Part shown: positions 37,921-51,269 of the stretch, piece by piece
Layout of the letters: the number at the start of each line of letters is the position of its first letter
How positions within the stretch are numbered: the stretch's first letter is position 1
Notes under the pieces: model-generated
Databases searched by the model: none
Seen by the model: the letters and a program-made list of their open reading frames with translations, nothing else
What the model was told of the DNA's origin: nothing
Origin: Pelecanus crispus
Taxonomy: Eukaryota; Chordata; Aves; Pelecaniformes; Pelecanidae
DNA: 64,000 nt
Assembly (NCBI RefSeq): GCF_030463565.1
Contig: NC_134651.1
Coordinates: forward strand, 11,048,734 to 11,112,733
Reading direction: 5' to 3'
Translations under genes and position numbers: made by a program

Positions 37921-38787
37921 CTGGAAGAAGAAAGTGTAAGCGTTTTGTCACATTGTAGCACTGATATTTATCTCCTATCTTGTAAAATAAGTGATTATGA
38001 AAGGCTGAACAGTTATACTTCTACATGTATTTGTAGGGATAAGCAGCTTGGGCAAACTTATTTTGGGATTGGCAAGCTTACAAAGGCAGGCAGCATTTTG
38101 AAAAAGGCTTTATGTTTGCAAACGAGGGTTAGGTAACACGATAGTAAAAATAAGCTGGCTGCTTAAGGCCCAACTACAGCAGCACACTTAAGTTCTGCTG
38201 CAGCAGAATATCCCCATGCAGGCAAGTTGTGTAATAGAACATAATAGAATTTTTCAGGCAAAACCAATTTCACACCATACTCGTGAAAAAAACCATGAAA
38301 AAATGTTATTTCTAATAGTTGTGTTTTTACTGGGCTGTAGGTAACATGGCTTGGATCTCAGTTAAGATGGGGCTTGAAATGTTATCTCTTGGCAGTGTGC
38401 CCATTTAGCGTTTCAGTTATCCTAGAATTTTTTCTTTAGTTCCTAAATGTTTTCCTTAGCTGACCTGACTGTAGTATGAATATACTCTTTATGCGTTGTT
38501 TGTGATTTATTGTCTATGTCTGTTTGCTTGGAAGAAATCGTTAAAAATTATTCAGTTTTGTAAGGCAATGGCTACCCTGCCTTTTTCTGGATGGTATTTT
38601 TTACTGAAATGTTTTCTCTATTCTAAAGCAGTTTGTACAGTTGCAAGACAGTATAGAGCTACAGCCCAAAAAAAGAGGCCTGTGGGCTTTGATTATTGTC
38701 TGCAAAGAACCAAAGGGATAGGCTAAGTATTCACTGAGGAATCATAGTGTCTGAAAAATAGATGTTTATACAAGGAAAAGTACTTAC

Positions 38788-38901
38788 AGATAGTTCCAGT
38801 GAAAGTGGCTTGCACTTGGAGATGTCAGCAATCGTGTCCTTTTTGGAGCAGGACGTCTCCTGAATTAAAAGCTCTACAAAATATGCAGGGCCTACAACCC
38901 A
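38788..38901 (-). pseudogene. FETUB: FETUB exon 5
   Basis: A 114-nt phase-0 exon reads WVVGPAYFVELLIQETSCSK and ISKCKPLSLELS before GTAAGT. Human: WVVGPSYFVEYLIKESPC. Open and the best-preserved FETUB exon. Confidence 0.9.
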
Positions 38902-39848
38902 CTGTTAATGAGACAGCAGTGGCAATTAGACCTTGTGCACATGTGAGGAAGAAGGAAGAATCCTACAAACCTTGAAACAGATGTAAAACTCCTGCTAAGT
39001 ATGGAAGGAGCACGTTATACTTGGGGCATTACTGTTAGTTGTGTTACAGGAGAATGATTTTTTGGCAGTGCTGCTTTATTGCCTGGTTATTTTTTACTTC
39101 TTATATATGCACAATCCTAGTAACTCATGGATTAGCTATAGTTGAAATGAGTTTGGTTATTGTAAGAAGTTAGTATTCACATAGAACTATGTAGCCAAAG
39201 ACCCTCTTCAGTGCCTTGTTGATAATTTCTGGCTGCTTTAATGAACAGGATCACTTATTCTATTTCTGAAATGCAAGTACTTCAGGGTTGGAAAATGGGA
39301 GTGATTAAATACTGTATTGTAGTTATTTCTAAGAGTTTGAGAAAAAGAGTGAAAGCCACCTTGTTAGATATACATAATGAATTTTAGGGAGATCGGATAT
39401 TACTGTGGTAAACAAACAGGATTTAGCCAGGAGATCATTAACTCTGTGTTAGTCTAAAATTAGTTTTAAACCATGTTTAAAGTCATTCAGTGAATTACAG
39501 GTATGTGTTGGAAGGGATGGCTGTGCTTTATTAAATACTTTCTATTAGGGAGTCACTAATTCATGGTGGTGGTAGAAGAAGGAGCTCAGAGTGAAGCTTT
39601 CCTAAACTTTGGAACACAAATCTGTGTCTTGAGTTTTGAATAAAACTCTTATTTTTGCAACAAATGGAGTCAAAGTCTTGGATCAATGCAGATCCTTATT
39701 TCCCAGGAGAATTCTGCATAGAAGTATTCACTCTACTACACAGATACAAATTCTAAACAATCTGTAAGACATAACAAATCATATAAAGTATAACAGCTGG
39801 GTCCATACTTCTTGAGAGCTAAAGCAAGTCAGATGAGCCTTGGCTTAC

Positions 39849-39989
39849 CTGCATTGAAGCTCTTGTGACATTGAGGACAGAGAAATAATGAGTGTGCTCA
39901 CTATTCATTGAACTTGGCAAGGCTTTGAACAGCAGCCTCCAAATATTTGGGCTCAGTTGGACAGTCATCAACTGGGCAGTCAGGACATA
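39849..39989 (-). pseudogene. FETUB: FETUB exon 4 with frameshift
   Basis: Reads CPDCPVDDCPTEPKYLEAAV and QSLAKFNE, then a stop; the rest, HTHYFSVLNVTRASMQ, is in another frame and matches human QYSLFKVTRASSQ. The length is consistent with a loss of two bases near 39901-39906. Confidence 0.85.
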
Positions 39990-40545
39990 CTGTCCAAATA
40001 TATCTGGGTGGAACTTTTTATTCAAACAAAACAATGTCATTCGAGAAAGTATAACCATAAAAGCATGTTGATAGTGCAGGCATCTATGCCCCCAATGCTA
40101 CCCACTTGCCCTCCAGCCCCCTGGAGTAACAAGATGTGGTTTGATTCACTCAACGATTTTGACTCTTTATGAATTTGCAGACCCCTAAAAATGTTGCAGT
40201 GGAGGCAGAGACACTGCAGAAAAAAGCTCAACCTACTGACACTGGGCTTGCTGTTTTTACTTGCCTTTCACAAACCCATAAAAATGCTTTTTGGACCAGA
40301 GGGTAGAAGTCCATATAGACGCTCTGCTGGGTTTCCCAGAGATGAAAACAGTTATTACTGCATCGCTTTGAGCTGCAGGACCACACTGAACTTATGATCA
40401 CTGACTTCAGAAAATTAGGGCAGCTGAAAGCTGAAAGGAGATGCTGTGGTACCATAACTACAATTAAAATTTAAACTACTGCTATATGGCAAAGAGTGGT
40501 TTTATTAGTCCTCTTTTAAAGTGAGTGTGTTAAATAAAGACATAC

Positions 40546-40633
40546 CTGGTTGTAACATGTCCTCTTAAGTATTCAGATGAGCAGTATTTCTTGCCTGATT
40601 AACGCAGATAATTGCTTTGCATTGACCATAAAT
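40546..40633 (-). pseudogene. FETUB: FETUB exon 3 with in-frame stop
   Basis: An 88-nt exon, same length as HRG exon 3, starts IYGQCKAIICVNQARNTAHL and then meets TAA. The family NCTL motif near its end is degraded and its Cys is gone. Donor GTATGT, phase 1. Confidence 0.83.
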
Positions 40634-42001
40634 CTAAAACAATATAAACATTTAGAAACAGTTAATATCGCACCCTTTGCACTGATCATCTGGTACCTAG
40701 ACAGTGAGCAGTTCATTTTGTCCTTGCAGTCATGAAATTCTTTTCAAGACTAAAGCTGTGTTAATACTCCAATGGCAATGAAGCACATTTCTAAGTATCT
40801 CCGTTAGAAATAAAAGGCCAGATCTTCCCCCGGTGCAACTGTGAGCTATACAGGTGCGGTGCTTGTCGGCAGGATGGCCTACATAACGCCACTCTTCCGG
40901 CAGCTAAGAAGTGCCCAAGTGCTTTCCGTGAGCGGGCCCCCGCACCAGGAGCTGGGTCTGTGTCTAGAAGACAGAGAGCTTACACCTGGAGATCAGCTCA
41001 GAGTGTCAGGGTCCAGCTTCCGGCTTCTCCGTATGTCCATAGTAAGGAAGAGTGGGAGGAAAGACCCTAAATCAGTTTTGTGGCACACCCTTGCACACGA
41101 AGAAACTCTGACCTTATGGCGGAGAAAAATCCTGGCCTATTAATACCCATTCTGCCTTTATTTTTAAAAGTTGAATGCATGTCCTCTGAGTGCTTCTTAA
41201 ATGTTGCCACATGTTTGATCAAGGCCTCTAGGACATACATTTGTTGACTTCACAGAAGCCATATCAACCATATATTCTTTGCACCCTTTTCCTGCTAAAA
41301 GTGCTGTAAGCAGAAGTGAGTAGAATTCTTTTTATTTTTTCCTGTTTTTCATTTAAAAATGAAAACTGATTGACCTAAGAAGCAGCCCAGGACAATTTAA
41401 TCGTAACTTCTTTTTTTTTTTTTTTTCACATGTGAAGCTTCTTTCTCGTCATTCTTCATTTTATAAGGTTTTTTTCACTTGTTCAGAAACATTTTGGTCA
41501 CCTGTAGCAACAGTCTTAGATCACTTTCTGTCTTTGCAGCTTATCTTGCTGAGCTTTCTTTTTTCTCCTCTTTCAGTACAGTTTTTGCAAAGTTGTCAGA
41601 ATAAAAGTGGAATTAAACTAAACCAAAAATCGCATGTTATATAAAAGTGAGTTTCTTTTATTCTTTTCTTGACAGGCTGTCTTTAAAAAAAACTGTTACA
41701 GGGTTGCTATAAAAAGTAAACCATTTATTCTAAACAGTGTCCTAGCATGGCTATTTAGTTATGTCTGCTTATTAGCTCCGCTCAAAAACTCTTTTCATTT
41801 TCATTTTTTTAAAAATAAATGTTACCAGTCTATAAACTGATTAGAAAGTACAGAGGAAAACTGTGGACCGTAAAAAATGGGGTTTGTTTTCTCCTAAGCT
41901 CTGCTGCCTATGAAAAATGCACATGGAGGGACTGTGCTGTCATTGGTAGTACCTGAGTAACTCATCATACCTGAGATTAAATAAGAAAATAAAATCCTTA
42001 C

Positions 42002-42112
42002 AGCTGTATGAGCAAACCTGGCCATACAGTTCTTCCACAACTTTTTGCTGAGTACATGGCATTCAGTATCTACTACATCCAAGATGAGATAGAAGACAGA
42101 ACCAGTGATCTC
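42002..42112 (-). pseudogene. FETUB: FETUB exon 2
   Basis: A 111-nt exon reads GSVFYLILDVVDTECHVL and SKKLWKNCMARF before GTAAGG. Human: GSLFYLTLDVLETDCHVLRKKAWQDC. Open. Confidence 0.88.
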
Positions 42113-44920
42113 CTGGAAACAAAAAAAGAAAAGGTCATATCCCAGTTTTGTACAGAACAAAGAACTGCTGGCTTTTTTGTTTTTATACTGCTTGGAAAAA
42201 CACTAGGAGGTATCTGTTCTCGAGTTCTAAGGAGACCGAGTGATACAAACTATTCTGGTCACACAGTACAGAGATCTCTGGAAAGAGACTGGGATGGTGA
42301 TTTTATGTAAGCTCTACCATATATACTTGTAAATGTAATACTAAACCCTTTAAATATAAAAAAAGCAAAATAAATAGAAAATAAAGAATGAGTAAATTGT
42401 TTTGTTAGCTTTGTCGCTAAGTGATATTCTTACATACGCAACTTATCATGCTTTATACTATTTTTTGTATTTTCATATCCTCTTTTTTCTCTACGTGTTC
42501 TATAATGTATGGTAACGCCTTGCACTGAGCTCTCAGGCTTTGCCTACACTAATCCTGAGGTTTAATTATAAGTGTCGTTTTTGAAGGTCATGAAGTGATC
42601 AAAAGCTATTTTGACAAAGAGTGAAGCTGAGGTGCAGCAGCACTGTGTACAGTGGCGTGGCAGTATCCCCATACCTGGCTGCATAGATCCTTCTGTGGAA
42701 GGAACTAATCATAATTTTCTGTTTACATACAAGGTACCTAAATGCCATGGTGATGTGTCTCCTTAATATGGTAGCTAATACAGGTTAAATCAGTAAACAG
42801 AAAGTAAGACTGGTGAAAGAGTAATTGCCATTTGCTGAAAATGTGTTTTGAGTAGTGCAGCATTTGATACAAGCTTCTAATTTCAAATATATCTTCTGTG
42901 AGAAAAAGCATCATTACCTGCATGAAGAAGTAATAGCCAAGGAAAATGTATATCTTTCAGGAGTTCCAAAGTTGGGACAGGTGACTTGAGTTTTCAGGTC
43001 GGTTGTTCAGGTATTCTGGAGGCAAAAGCACACAGATATCTCATTAAGGAAATGTTCTTATAATCAAATGCGTTTGATGTTAGATGGATTTACTCAGCTG
43101 AATCACAAAGACTGATTGCAAAGCTTGGTGATCTTGGAAATGCTAAATGCAACCAGGGTGGACCAAACTGTATTTCCTGTTGCCTGTAGCTCTCTTGTAT
43201 AATACCAGCTCTAATACACAGATGAGGTTATTATAAAATCTACACATCTTTTTGTCTGCCTTCTTCTGTATGTATCATCCTCCACTGGGGAAAGGATAAT
43301 TTGGGGTTTATTGAGAGCTCAGCAGATCTCTGAAGGTTTCATCATCCTTATTTTAATTTTCATTAAAAGACCATTATGCAAAGGCCTTTTGCTATCTGCT
43401 TAGTATTGAATAAAACCTTCTATCTTTTCTGCATGACCAAAGAGCTCTCTTCCTCAGCACTGCTGATGCTAGGATTGCCGCTGCAATGCGTGCTGGGGAG
43501 CCTGGGAGCCAGAAGAGATGCAGCAGGAGCACAGCATCGCCTTTGTGGCAGGGTGACCTGGCGCAAGGGAAAGAAATGAAATATTTTGGCATGTTTTGTA
43601 ATTTTGGTTAAGTGCCTGTCAGTGAAGTTAATCTTAAGTATCTTGTATGAAAGAAAGGCTCTGTCCTACTTGCATATAAGTTAATAGCAGATGGCTCATT
43701 AGTTTCAATTAGAGCAAAACTGAACCACAGGTTGCTTAAGGGCAGATTTGAATTTGAAGTAAATTTGAAAATGTTTTTATCCTGAGTATTGGTTAAAAAA
43801 TTGGGAAGGAGGACCACTGACTGATTAAAAAAAAAGATTTCTTTATTTTTTTGAGGGGAATAGAAGGTTGTATAAGATGGGGGGGCTAGGTACCTAACTC
43901 CATGACGGGTGATGTGGGTTCTGGGCCAGCTCAGAGGCATCCCATGTGGAAAAAATTCTCAAGAGACCTGATCCAGTTGCTTAGTGGGCACAGTCTGTCA
44001 CCTGAGCAAAGCAATATAGAGAACATAGTGCAAAGCACAGCAAAGTGTGCGTCTTTAGTCGTGAGATCTCAGATTGCTGGAGGCCACAGCGTGTCTGCAG
44101 AAAGTATGTCCTTGTGAGAGCAACGGGAAGTAGTGTCATATCCTTGTCATACAGATCTTTAAACATCTGGCAATGAGCCTGATTTTCTTTAAGGGTTGGG
44201 AATTCAGCTTTCCAGGTAAGATTATGGGAAGTGAGCAAGCATGGCAGGGAATGTTAGTAGCGTGCTTCCACAGTGCCTTATGTGTTGTGGGCCTTGTGCA
44301 CTCTTTCAGGTTGTCCCTGGCTAGTGTCACTAGATTCAGCTATTGTAACACAAAATAATAATAAATTAAGCACACACAGAGAAATAAGAAACTTGAGGAT
44401 ATGCGAGTGATATTCCATAGGTTTTTCCAGTGTATTTTTTGCACTTGAACTGGTTTCAGATTTCTTCTGGAGAATGAGTCATCATTTAGAGGTCTGTGAA
44501 GGAATTCCCTGGTCCCAAGCTGGAAGTGTTTACACCTGTTAGTGCTTACATCTTTTGGGCAAAACGCACAATGACTTAATAGCCTTTGCACTCCGACTGC
44601 TCAATGCAGTGGGAGGAAGGTGTAAAATGAAATTAAATCAGAGTAGTGGTGTTTCATACCAAATTTGAACTGATGCCTGGAGCTATTCCAGGGGCAGGCA
44701 GCAGAGAATCATGACTGAGATTTGCTCTCTAATTGCCCACAGTGGTGATGAAACTGTTTCTAGTCATCTGTGCGTAAAGTTGACATGGCCTCTGGAGTCC
44801 TGTGAATGTAACTTTACATGTGCCTTTTGAAATATTTCTTAGTTCAGATAGATATTGCTAAGGAATAGTGATAGACACAGGGCTCTTCATGGGAAAAATG
44901 AGAACAAGCAAGTAACTTAC

Positions 44921-45139
44921 CTGAGGATGTTCTCGGACACTGAAAATTCGGTAGAGACTATGTAGCCCTTTTTTTGGGTCAACATTGATCTGGTGAAGAG
45001 CCAGATCTGCAGCCTCCTCTGCTACAATGTCATTGAAGGTTGGGGAAAGCAATGCAGTCGGTGCTTCTCTGGCAGGAGGAGAGGTGGCCCAAGAGTAAAG
45101 CACCTGTGTACCAAAGAGCGTTGAAACAAGTAAAACCGT
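44921..45139 (-). pseudogene. FETUB: FETUB exon 1, no ATG
   Basis: A signal-peptide-like VLLVSTLFGTQVLYSWA is preceded by ACG instead of ATG. Then come FNDIVAEEAADLALHQINVD and LHSLYRIFSVREHPQ before GTAAGT. Human reads CNDSDVLAVAGFALRDINKD, so Cys has become Phe. No in-frame ATG lies between the upstream stop and the domain. Confidence 0.8.
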
Positions 45140-48100
45140 TCTGCTTGGAAAACCAGCACAGCGTATCAGGATGGTAAGTCAGTATGGAGGGGCTGACCTG
45201 CGTGAAATAGCAGACTTTTGTAATGGAGCTTGTCTCTTGAAAAACTTGCGTCCCTTTTTTATTACATACTGTCCAGCACCTTTAAACCTACAGCTGCAAC
45301 AGCAAACACCAAGTCAATGGTTACAAGGTTTTACGAAAGTGTTGTCGCTCCCTCTGCGACCGGAGAGCACTTTCTCCTTCTGGCTTTACATTTCCAATTC
45401 AGACCTCACCGGGCAGATCATATAACTTTGACCTCATTGCAAGGGACAAGAATACACACACAAAGCTGCTTTCTTAAGAGACCAGAATTGCTTAAATAAA
45501 GCTACATGTAGGACAGTTCTGGCTCCACCTCTGCTCTGTCAGTGATCCAGTTCTTCTCCCAAGTAAGACAATGACAACGGTCCCAGTAATTTGAATGGGA
45601 ACAGGATAAGGGCCACAAGGTTGACTGATTTTACACTTTGTATTTGTTAAATGCTAAATTGTAAACAAATATACTGACTCTCTGTTATATGCAGTCAGTT
45701 TGGTTGGGATAGAAAGCTCAGTTTGGATTCATTCTTTGAGCATTTCTACTCAGTTGGATACCTACAGATGAATGTTAGCCCTTAGCCCAGGCCAAGCCAG
45801 CAAAAGGCAATTCATGTCCAGACAAAAAGCCTGTGGATAAATGGCCCGCTCAAGCTGTTAAATACTCTTAGATAACATGATAACAAAGCAATGTAAAGAA
45901 TTAAGCATTTCATCATGGTGTCTGCTCTTAAGCAGAAATTTCCATTGTGTTTATTTGGGACTTAACTTTCACTGTAATTGAATATAGTAGCGTAGATGTG
46001 GTAAGTTTTGTTCTCACCCCAAAGACTTCACTTCTGTGGGTGGGATGGTGCAAAATGAGCTGCTGTAAGAGGTTGGAAGAAATAGACAATAAGTGAACCA
46101 GGGCTATCAAAATGGCCTTAGGCTATTGAAGGCTCCATTTCAGGATTTGTTCCCTCTCAATGCCTTGCCCCCAGCCCACTCCTCTTCTGTTGCCCAAAGC
46201 TCTCAATTTATTGACACTGGCCAGGTATTTGACCCTCCACTCTGATGTGCTGAGCCCCGAACATTTCCTGTTTCATCCTATCTTTCCCTGAACTTCTGAC
46301 TTTGTTCTCACAGCCACATTGTGCAAAGAACTCTGTGAACTTGCCATCATTACATGTTGCTTTGATGCCAAAGAGCAAGTCTTGTTTCCTTTTATCTCCT
46401 CCCATCTTAACTTTTTGGCTGCACCTGGTTTCAGCCCCTGCCTGGCAATGCCTAGCATTATATTCTTGTTGGTTTAGATGCAGGTACAGTTGCATATGAA
46501 CTCCACCACACACCAGTAACATGCTGCTGCATTTTTATTGCCTGAGAACCAAACTTAGTGATGAAATAAGGACTGTCTGAAATTGTATGCTGAGAGGGGA
46601 GGGGAGAGGAAGGTGGCCTGTAAGAAAGTTACAGACCTGGGGCTGATTACACTCATCTCAGTGCCAAAGGTCTGAAGAGGAGAATCTAGCAGAAAGAACT
46701 TTTTAAAGAAGAGAGAGCATGCAACATAACCTGGAGGGTGAACTGCCTTTGTTTGACTTCTTGTAGCTGGTGCCTTCCTCCTTATGCCACCTCTTCCTCT
46801 TCTTTTGCCTGTCAATTATTCTTTTGGTACTTTGAATCAAGGAAAGTATACATCCAGTTGTTTCTTTGCCAGTTCACATCACCTTGCATAGCCCTCCCAG
46901 ATTTAGTCCAGACTTCTCTGTGAACTACAGTTACTTATCCCATAACTGCCTCTCGGCTGGGTGATTTAGGACCTTAGTTTTCTGTCTTGTTCAGTGTTAT
47001 TGTCTCTTTTATATTGTATGGTCAGAATTGGCTCAAGGAAAAGAGCCCTACCTGCTTAATCTTTAGCTCCTTGGCTTCTCTAACCACTGTCACAGCCGAC
47101 CCCAGTTTAAATTATTGGAAGCCACAGGAGAATCATAAGGAAATTGGTCCAGCAATGTCACTATTTTAATTATTTCAGCACTACTCAGTGCTCTGCTTTC
47201 ATTCCTTTTCAGCAACAATAAATAATACAATCCTGATGTGACTGGAGACTGCAGCTCTCGGGGGGAGCCATTCACTGACTCAGCTGCTCCCCCGTAGTAT
47301 CACAGGGCACACGCTAAGCTGTGCACATTTATTCATACCTTTGACTTATCCCCTCACTGCTGAATTTGGAGGTTGATTTGCCAGCTGAGAGACTGCGCTG
47401 TGGTCACTATTGATTCTCAAGTGATTTGCTGAGTACAGATGAAAACGAGTCATGGAAAATTCTGCCTGGAGAAACTTTGAAATGACAGTGGTGTGCCTTG
47501 TGGCTAACCTGTCAGGAACTCCAGGCTGGAGATGGGGGGAATAGCAGTACAAATAGCTGTTACCTTGAAAATCTGGAGAAGTGACAACCACCATAACTTG
47601 GGGAGGATCCCAGTGAAAGTCACTGGTTTTCTACTAAGGGGCAATTCTGCAGTATTTCACTTTGAAGGATACCAGAAGCTGGGTAACCATTTCCCTGGTG
47701 CTCATTTTCTGTCATGGAGTCTCTGTGATCACAGCTATCTGCTGGATGACACCTAGAACCTTTAGGTTTGAGGGTTGCCTTTGTATGAGTGAGGACAGAG
47801 AAGTGCAAGTGAAGGACGTAATTGTCTCTATTTAATACTACTGTGAAGTTTGGAGGGCTTAAAATTTTATATATTTTTTTACTGGTGGTATAAAGAATCT
47901 CAGCTCTTTAGCCCAGCAGTGCTCAAAGCATGTACCTCTGGGAGACAGCAGAACCTGTCCCAGGAAATGTCCGTAGAAGGCTGGGTGGGATTATACATAC
48001 AGCCAGGAAGACCTGCAACAGCACCGGGGCCGAAACTCTTCCAAGTAGAAGACTTTGGTTGGTGGCAGAGGTGGAAAACTCAGGTAGCAGGACAGAAGGG

Positions 48101-50480
48101 GCACATGGCTGGTAGGCTGAACCACCTCATGTTTCGCCAGTTGCTTTGCAAACTCAGGATAATGTATAGACTGTATCCTGGAGGGAAGGGATACAAGGGA
48201 CGAATGTTGAGAAGCGCTGCTGTAGCCATAGCACAGGAGCAGCGGAAGCAGCAATGCAGACTCGCTCACATTGTTCCTTGTGCTTGGGAATGCTTCCCCT
48301 GTGGCTAAAGGATAATAACTCATTTTCTTTATCCGTACAGTACATGGCATTTCTATGGAGATGGGTGCCAGTTAGTACTGGCTGTGTCGGTGCCTCTTAT
48401 AATGGGGAATTGTTATATCCCTGACTCTGTTCTTTGTACTCTTCCTCCCACTGGAAAGGAAAAAAATTCTCTGTTGAAGTAGCCGACCTCAAAACATGGA
48501 CACAGCTGGGAAATCTGAACATGTCCAGCCAAAGCAGCACATGAAGTACATATGCTTTAGCAAAACAGGGTTTGAAAAAGCTGAAAAACATTGTCAGCCA
48601 GTGATACAGACCTGACAAAACTATTCATGCTGCATTTCAGGGAAGGAGGCATTTGTACTTTATGTATTGCCATTTTGTAGCACTTATTGCCGAAAGAATC
48701 TATTACTATATAGTGAATCTGTTACTAAGGTCCAGGTGCATGAATAGGAGGCCATACTGGGAGGAGACAAAGTGACTGCTTCAAAGCAGTCATGGAAAAT
48801 ATATCCTGAAGAGGGCAAAATGCATCCTTAAAAGAGCAAGTGTTAAGGAGAAAGAAGATGAGGTACAGCTAGTAACTGGAATCACAAAAGAGCACAGAGC
48901 AATTCTGGTTTTTTTCTCCCTGATTTAGGTGACAATGGAGTAGTAGGCCAGGTGTAGGAGAACATCTGTGAAGGGTGGAGGCTGCGGATGTTCTGCGACA
49001 TGTCCTTGCTTTATGTGGTCGGAAAAGGCAACAAGAAAATGCAGCATTTCTGGAGTTCAGAGATCCCCATGGGCAGGGATCCCTTTTATAAACATACTGT
49101 TTCTGCCATCAGCTAGAGAATTTTCTAAGTCTGGAAAACACTGTCTCTTCTATAACTTAGTGCCCACTTCATTATATACAAGACAATTTGCATGGTTTGG
49201 TTAAGGCGATTCCTAGTTTTAAAAATACAAAAGCTAGGAAAACTAATTGCTCCAGGTGAGTTAAAAACTCAGTCTCGTGTATCTGATGTTATAGTAATGC
49301 AGATAACAATAGTAGACATTTCATTAAATCCTGTACTGTGTCTCGTGCAGTGGGATGGGAGGACCACCCACCTTACCACTTCAAGAAATCTATACAGCGT
49401 AATACTAGCACTTTTTAAATGAATGGCTGCATGCAGAACATACTGGAGACACTGCTTTACAGAGAAATAAAAAAATCACTGAGCAATTGACTGGCAGTAG
49501 CTTGTGCAATTGCCTGCAACACACCTCCTGCAAGAACTCAGCATATTCTTGAAACGTGAGAGCTGCTGCCTTCATGGGGAGAGCTTGTCAGCTGTATGTT
49601 GCCATCACGTTACACTACGGCTTATAGAGTCTGGGCTGATTTCCCTTTTTCTTTCCCCTCTGCACACCCAGCTGAAGCACTGGTGCATGTGCCTATGGCC
49701 TTTCCTTTCCCCATTGACACAGCAGAGCAGAACCCTTCTGTACAGCAGCCTGTTGCACTGTCACCAAGAACAAGTGTTAGTTGTGTTGCTTACTGAATAC
49801 TGGAAGGTTGTAACTAAGAGAACAGGATAGGTTATTTGAAACAGTTCAGAAATGACATGTGTTCTGCAGCTTTTGCTGTCTGCATAATAATTATCTTGTA
49901 GCAAGTGCTGTTCCTGGTTAAAGATTCATGACTGTCTTTGAGACTGCTCCCCCGGGCCTGCAGAATTCCAGTCTGCCTGGCAGTAAAGATCCTTCTGCCC
50001 CTGTCCCTTATTACTTCTCTGCTTAGAATAGATTTTGCTTCTAACACATGTCAGAAATTCAGGGAAAACTTGATTGCTAGGATAATGGTAAATTGCCATC
50101 GCTGTCTGGGTCCTATTATATGAGATACATGTCTGTAGTATATTTTTATTCCCTTGAATTGGTATTCCCTCACATGCACACAGGCCATACCGTACCCTGT
50201 GATCATATTGCACCTGTGTATCTGCTAGAAGACAGAGAATACACATGTGTTGGGCTGGAAGGATTTGATGCTTTCAGCCTGCGCAGCAATGAATGGGTCC
50301 TGATTCTTTGTTCTTTTCATAGGCATGGATGCTCTTATGCCATGCCCAAAAGTATTGAGGTACTTCTGGTGGATATTAGAAGTAGGTAAATGCTAGGAAA
50401 CACTACAGGTGGAAGGGAAAAATACATTTTTTCCTGCCACTTCTTTAGTGTTATTAGTGTGTGATCAAAAGAAAGGACTG

Positions 50481-50580
50481 ACCTGATTTTCCGCAGCGCT
50501 CAGCACCCACACATCCCATTGAAGCTGATGAGAAGTGCAGGAGCTTACTGTTTTTGAAATCAAGCCCAGAATATGACTCA
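50481..50580. repeat. Possible ancient inverted-end repeat (MITE-like)
   Basis: 'tgattttccgcagcgctcag...cccattgaagctgatgagaa...gtttttgaaatcaagccc' resembles a worn repeat seen widely in reptile and bird DNA, with related ends in opposite orientation. Judged by eye. Confidence 0.3.
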
Positions 50581-50659
50581 TAATGCTGTGAAGGAGATAC
50601 TTGACAACTAAATGAAAATACATACAGATAGAAGGTACCAAAGCATTTCTATTGAACAT

Positions 50660-50665
50660 TTTATT
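50660..50665 (-). terminator. AHSG: Candidate polyadenylation signal of AHSG
   Basis: AATAAA on the minus strand, about 320 bases past the AHSG stop codon. Confidence 0.5.
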
Positions 50666-50987
50666 GTGAACTAACCTTTCAGGTGGTGTTTCTGTCACAA
50701 AGCTACAACTGTTGTATAGCTCTTACAACAGTTTCATTGAAACAATATTTTCTATATTTTAGCTGGAGCATCCCAGTATGTAGAGAAAACAACTGCTACA
50801 TATTGTAATCACCTATATTTTGAAGCAGGCCTTTTCATGATCCTGGCCATGGTTCTGCCCTCTGGAGGGTAAAACTCATTTGGGCTGAGAGTCAAGCATT
50901 CTCACCTATTTGCACTTGATGTTGTGGTCTGTGTGCTGCTGCACACTGATCCTTCAGTTATCTGTATTGCCATGTCTGTAACACAGC

Positions 50988-51269
50988 CTATATCTTGAAA
51001 TGGCGAATCTTCCCAGGGCACGGAGGAGGAGGAGGAGGCACAAAGCCAACTGGACGAGGTACTTTGTCATGCTGAGCAACCTCTGCAACTGCTCTCTTTG
51101 CCACAGATTTTGCTAAGAGCATGGAAATAGGAAATTCTGAAGAGCTGGATTCAGATGCAACAGGGTTATTGTGGGAAAGCCTGAGATTATGGTTTGTGAA
51201 GCCTTGTACAACACTGGGCAGCAGTCCTGCTGATGTATCGTGACCTGGTTGAGAGTAGATAACTCCAGG
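50988..51269 (-). CDS. AHSG: AHSG exon 7 and stop codon
   Basis: A 282-nt exon opens PGVIYSQPGHDTSAGLLPSV in phase 0. It passes a Pro run at PVGFVPPPPPP and ends CPGKIRHFKI, then TAG at 50988-50990. The end matches human CPGRIRHFKV. Confidence 0.95.
   Translation of the reverse strand, partial: PGVIYSQPGHDTSAGLLPSVVQGFTNHNLRLSHNNPVASESSSSEFPISMLLAKSVAKRAVAEVAQHDKVPRPVGFVPPPPPPCPGKIRHFKI

Larger units (their letters stand above)
36939..45139 (-). pseudogene. FETUB: Fetuin-B (FETUB), seven exons, multiply disrupted
   Basis: Fetuin-B is a two-cystatin-domain plasma protein that inhibits astacin metalloproteases; in mouse it prevents premature zona hardening. Exons on the minus strand: 44921-45139, 42002-42112, 40546-40633, 39849-39989, 38788-38901, 37831-37920 and 36939-37342. 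Residue matches to human are clear, for example VVGPAYFVELLIQETSC and IYGQCKAI. Defects: ACG at 45137-45139 where the signal-peptide ATG is expected; TTC (Phe) at 45035-45037 for the first conserved Cys; TAA at 40565-40567 in exon 3 with the next family Cys absent; a net frame change near 39901-39906 in exon 4; and at least three frame changes in exon 7, which still ends in a family CPG motif (SCPGEAKE). Splice sites are still GT/AG. Position between HRG and AHSG fits FETUB. An unseen upstream exon could supply a start, but not repair the rest. Confidence 0.85.
45140..50987. other. FETUB-AHSG intergenic spacer
   Basis: No exons or RNA genes recognised over nearly 5.8 kb. A minus-strand AATAAA at 50660-50665 probably serves AHSG. 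At about 50481-50580 is a stretch resembling a common amniote inverted-type repeat. ORFs of up to about 150 codons lack recognisable motifs and appear random. Confidence 0.5.

Noticed and set aside
47850-48308. 152-codon plus-strand ORF in the FETUB-AHSG spacer
   Set aside because: It has no domain, signal peptide or splice context, and competing ORFs exist on the other strand; treated as chance.
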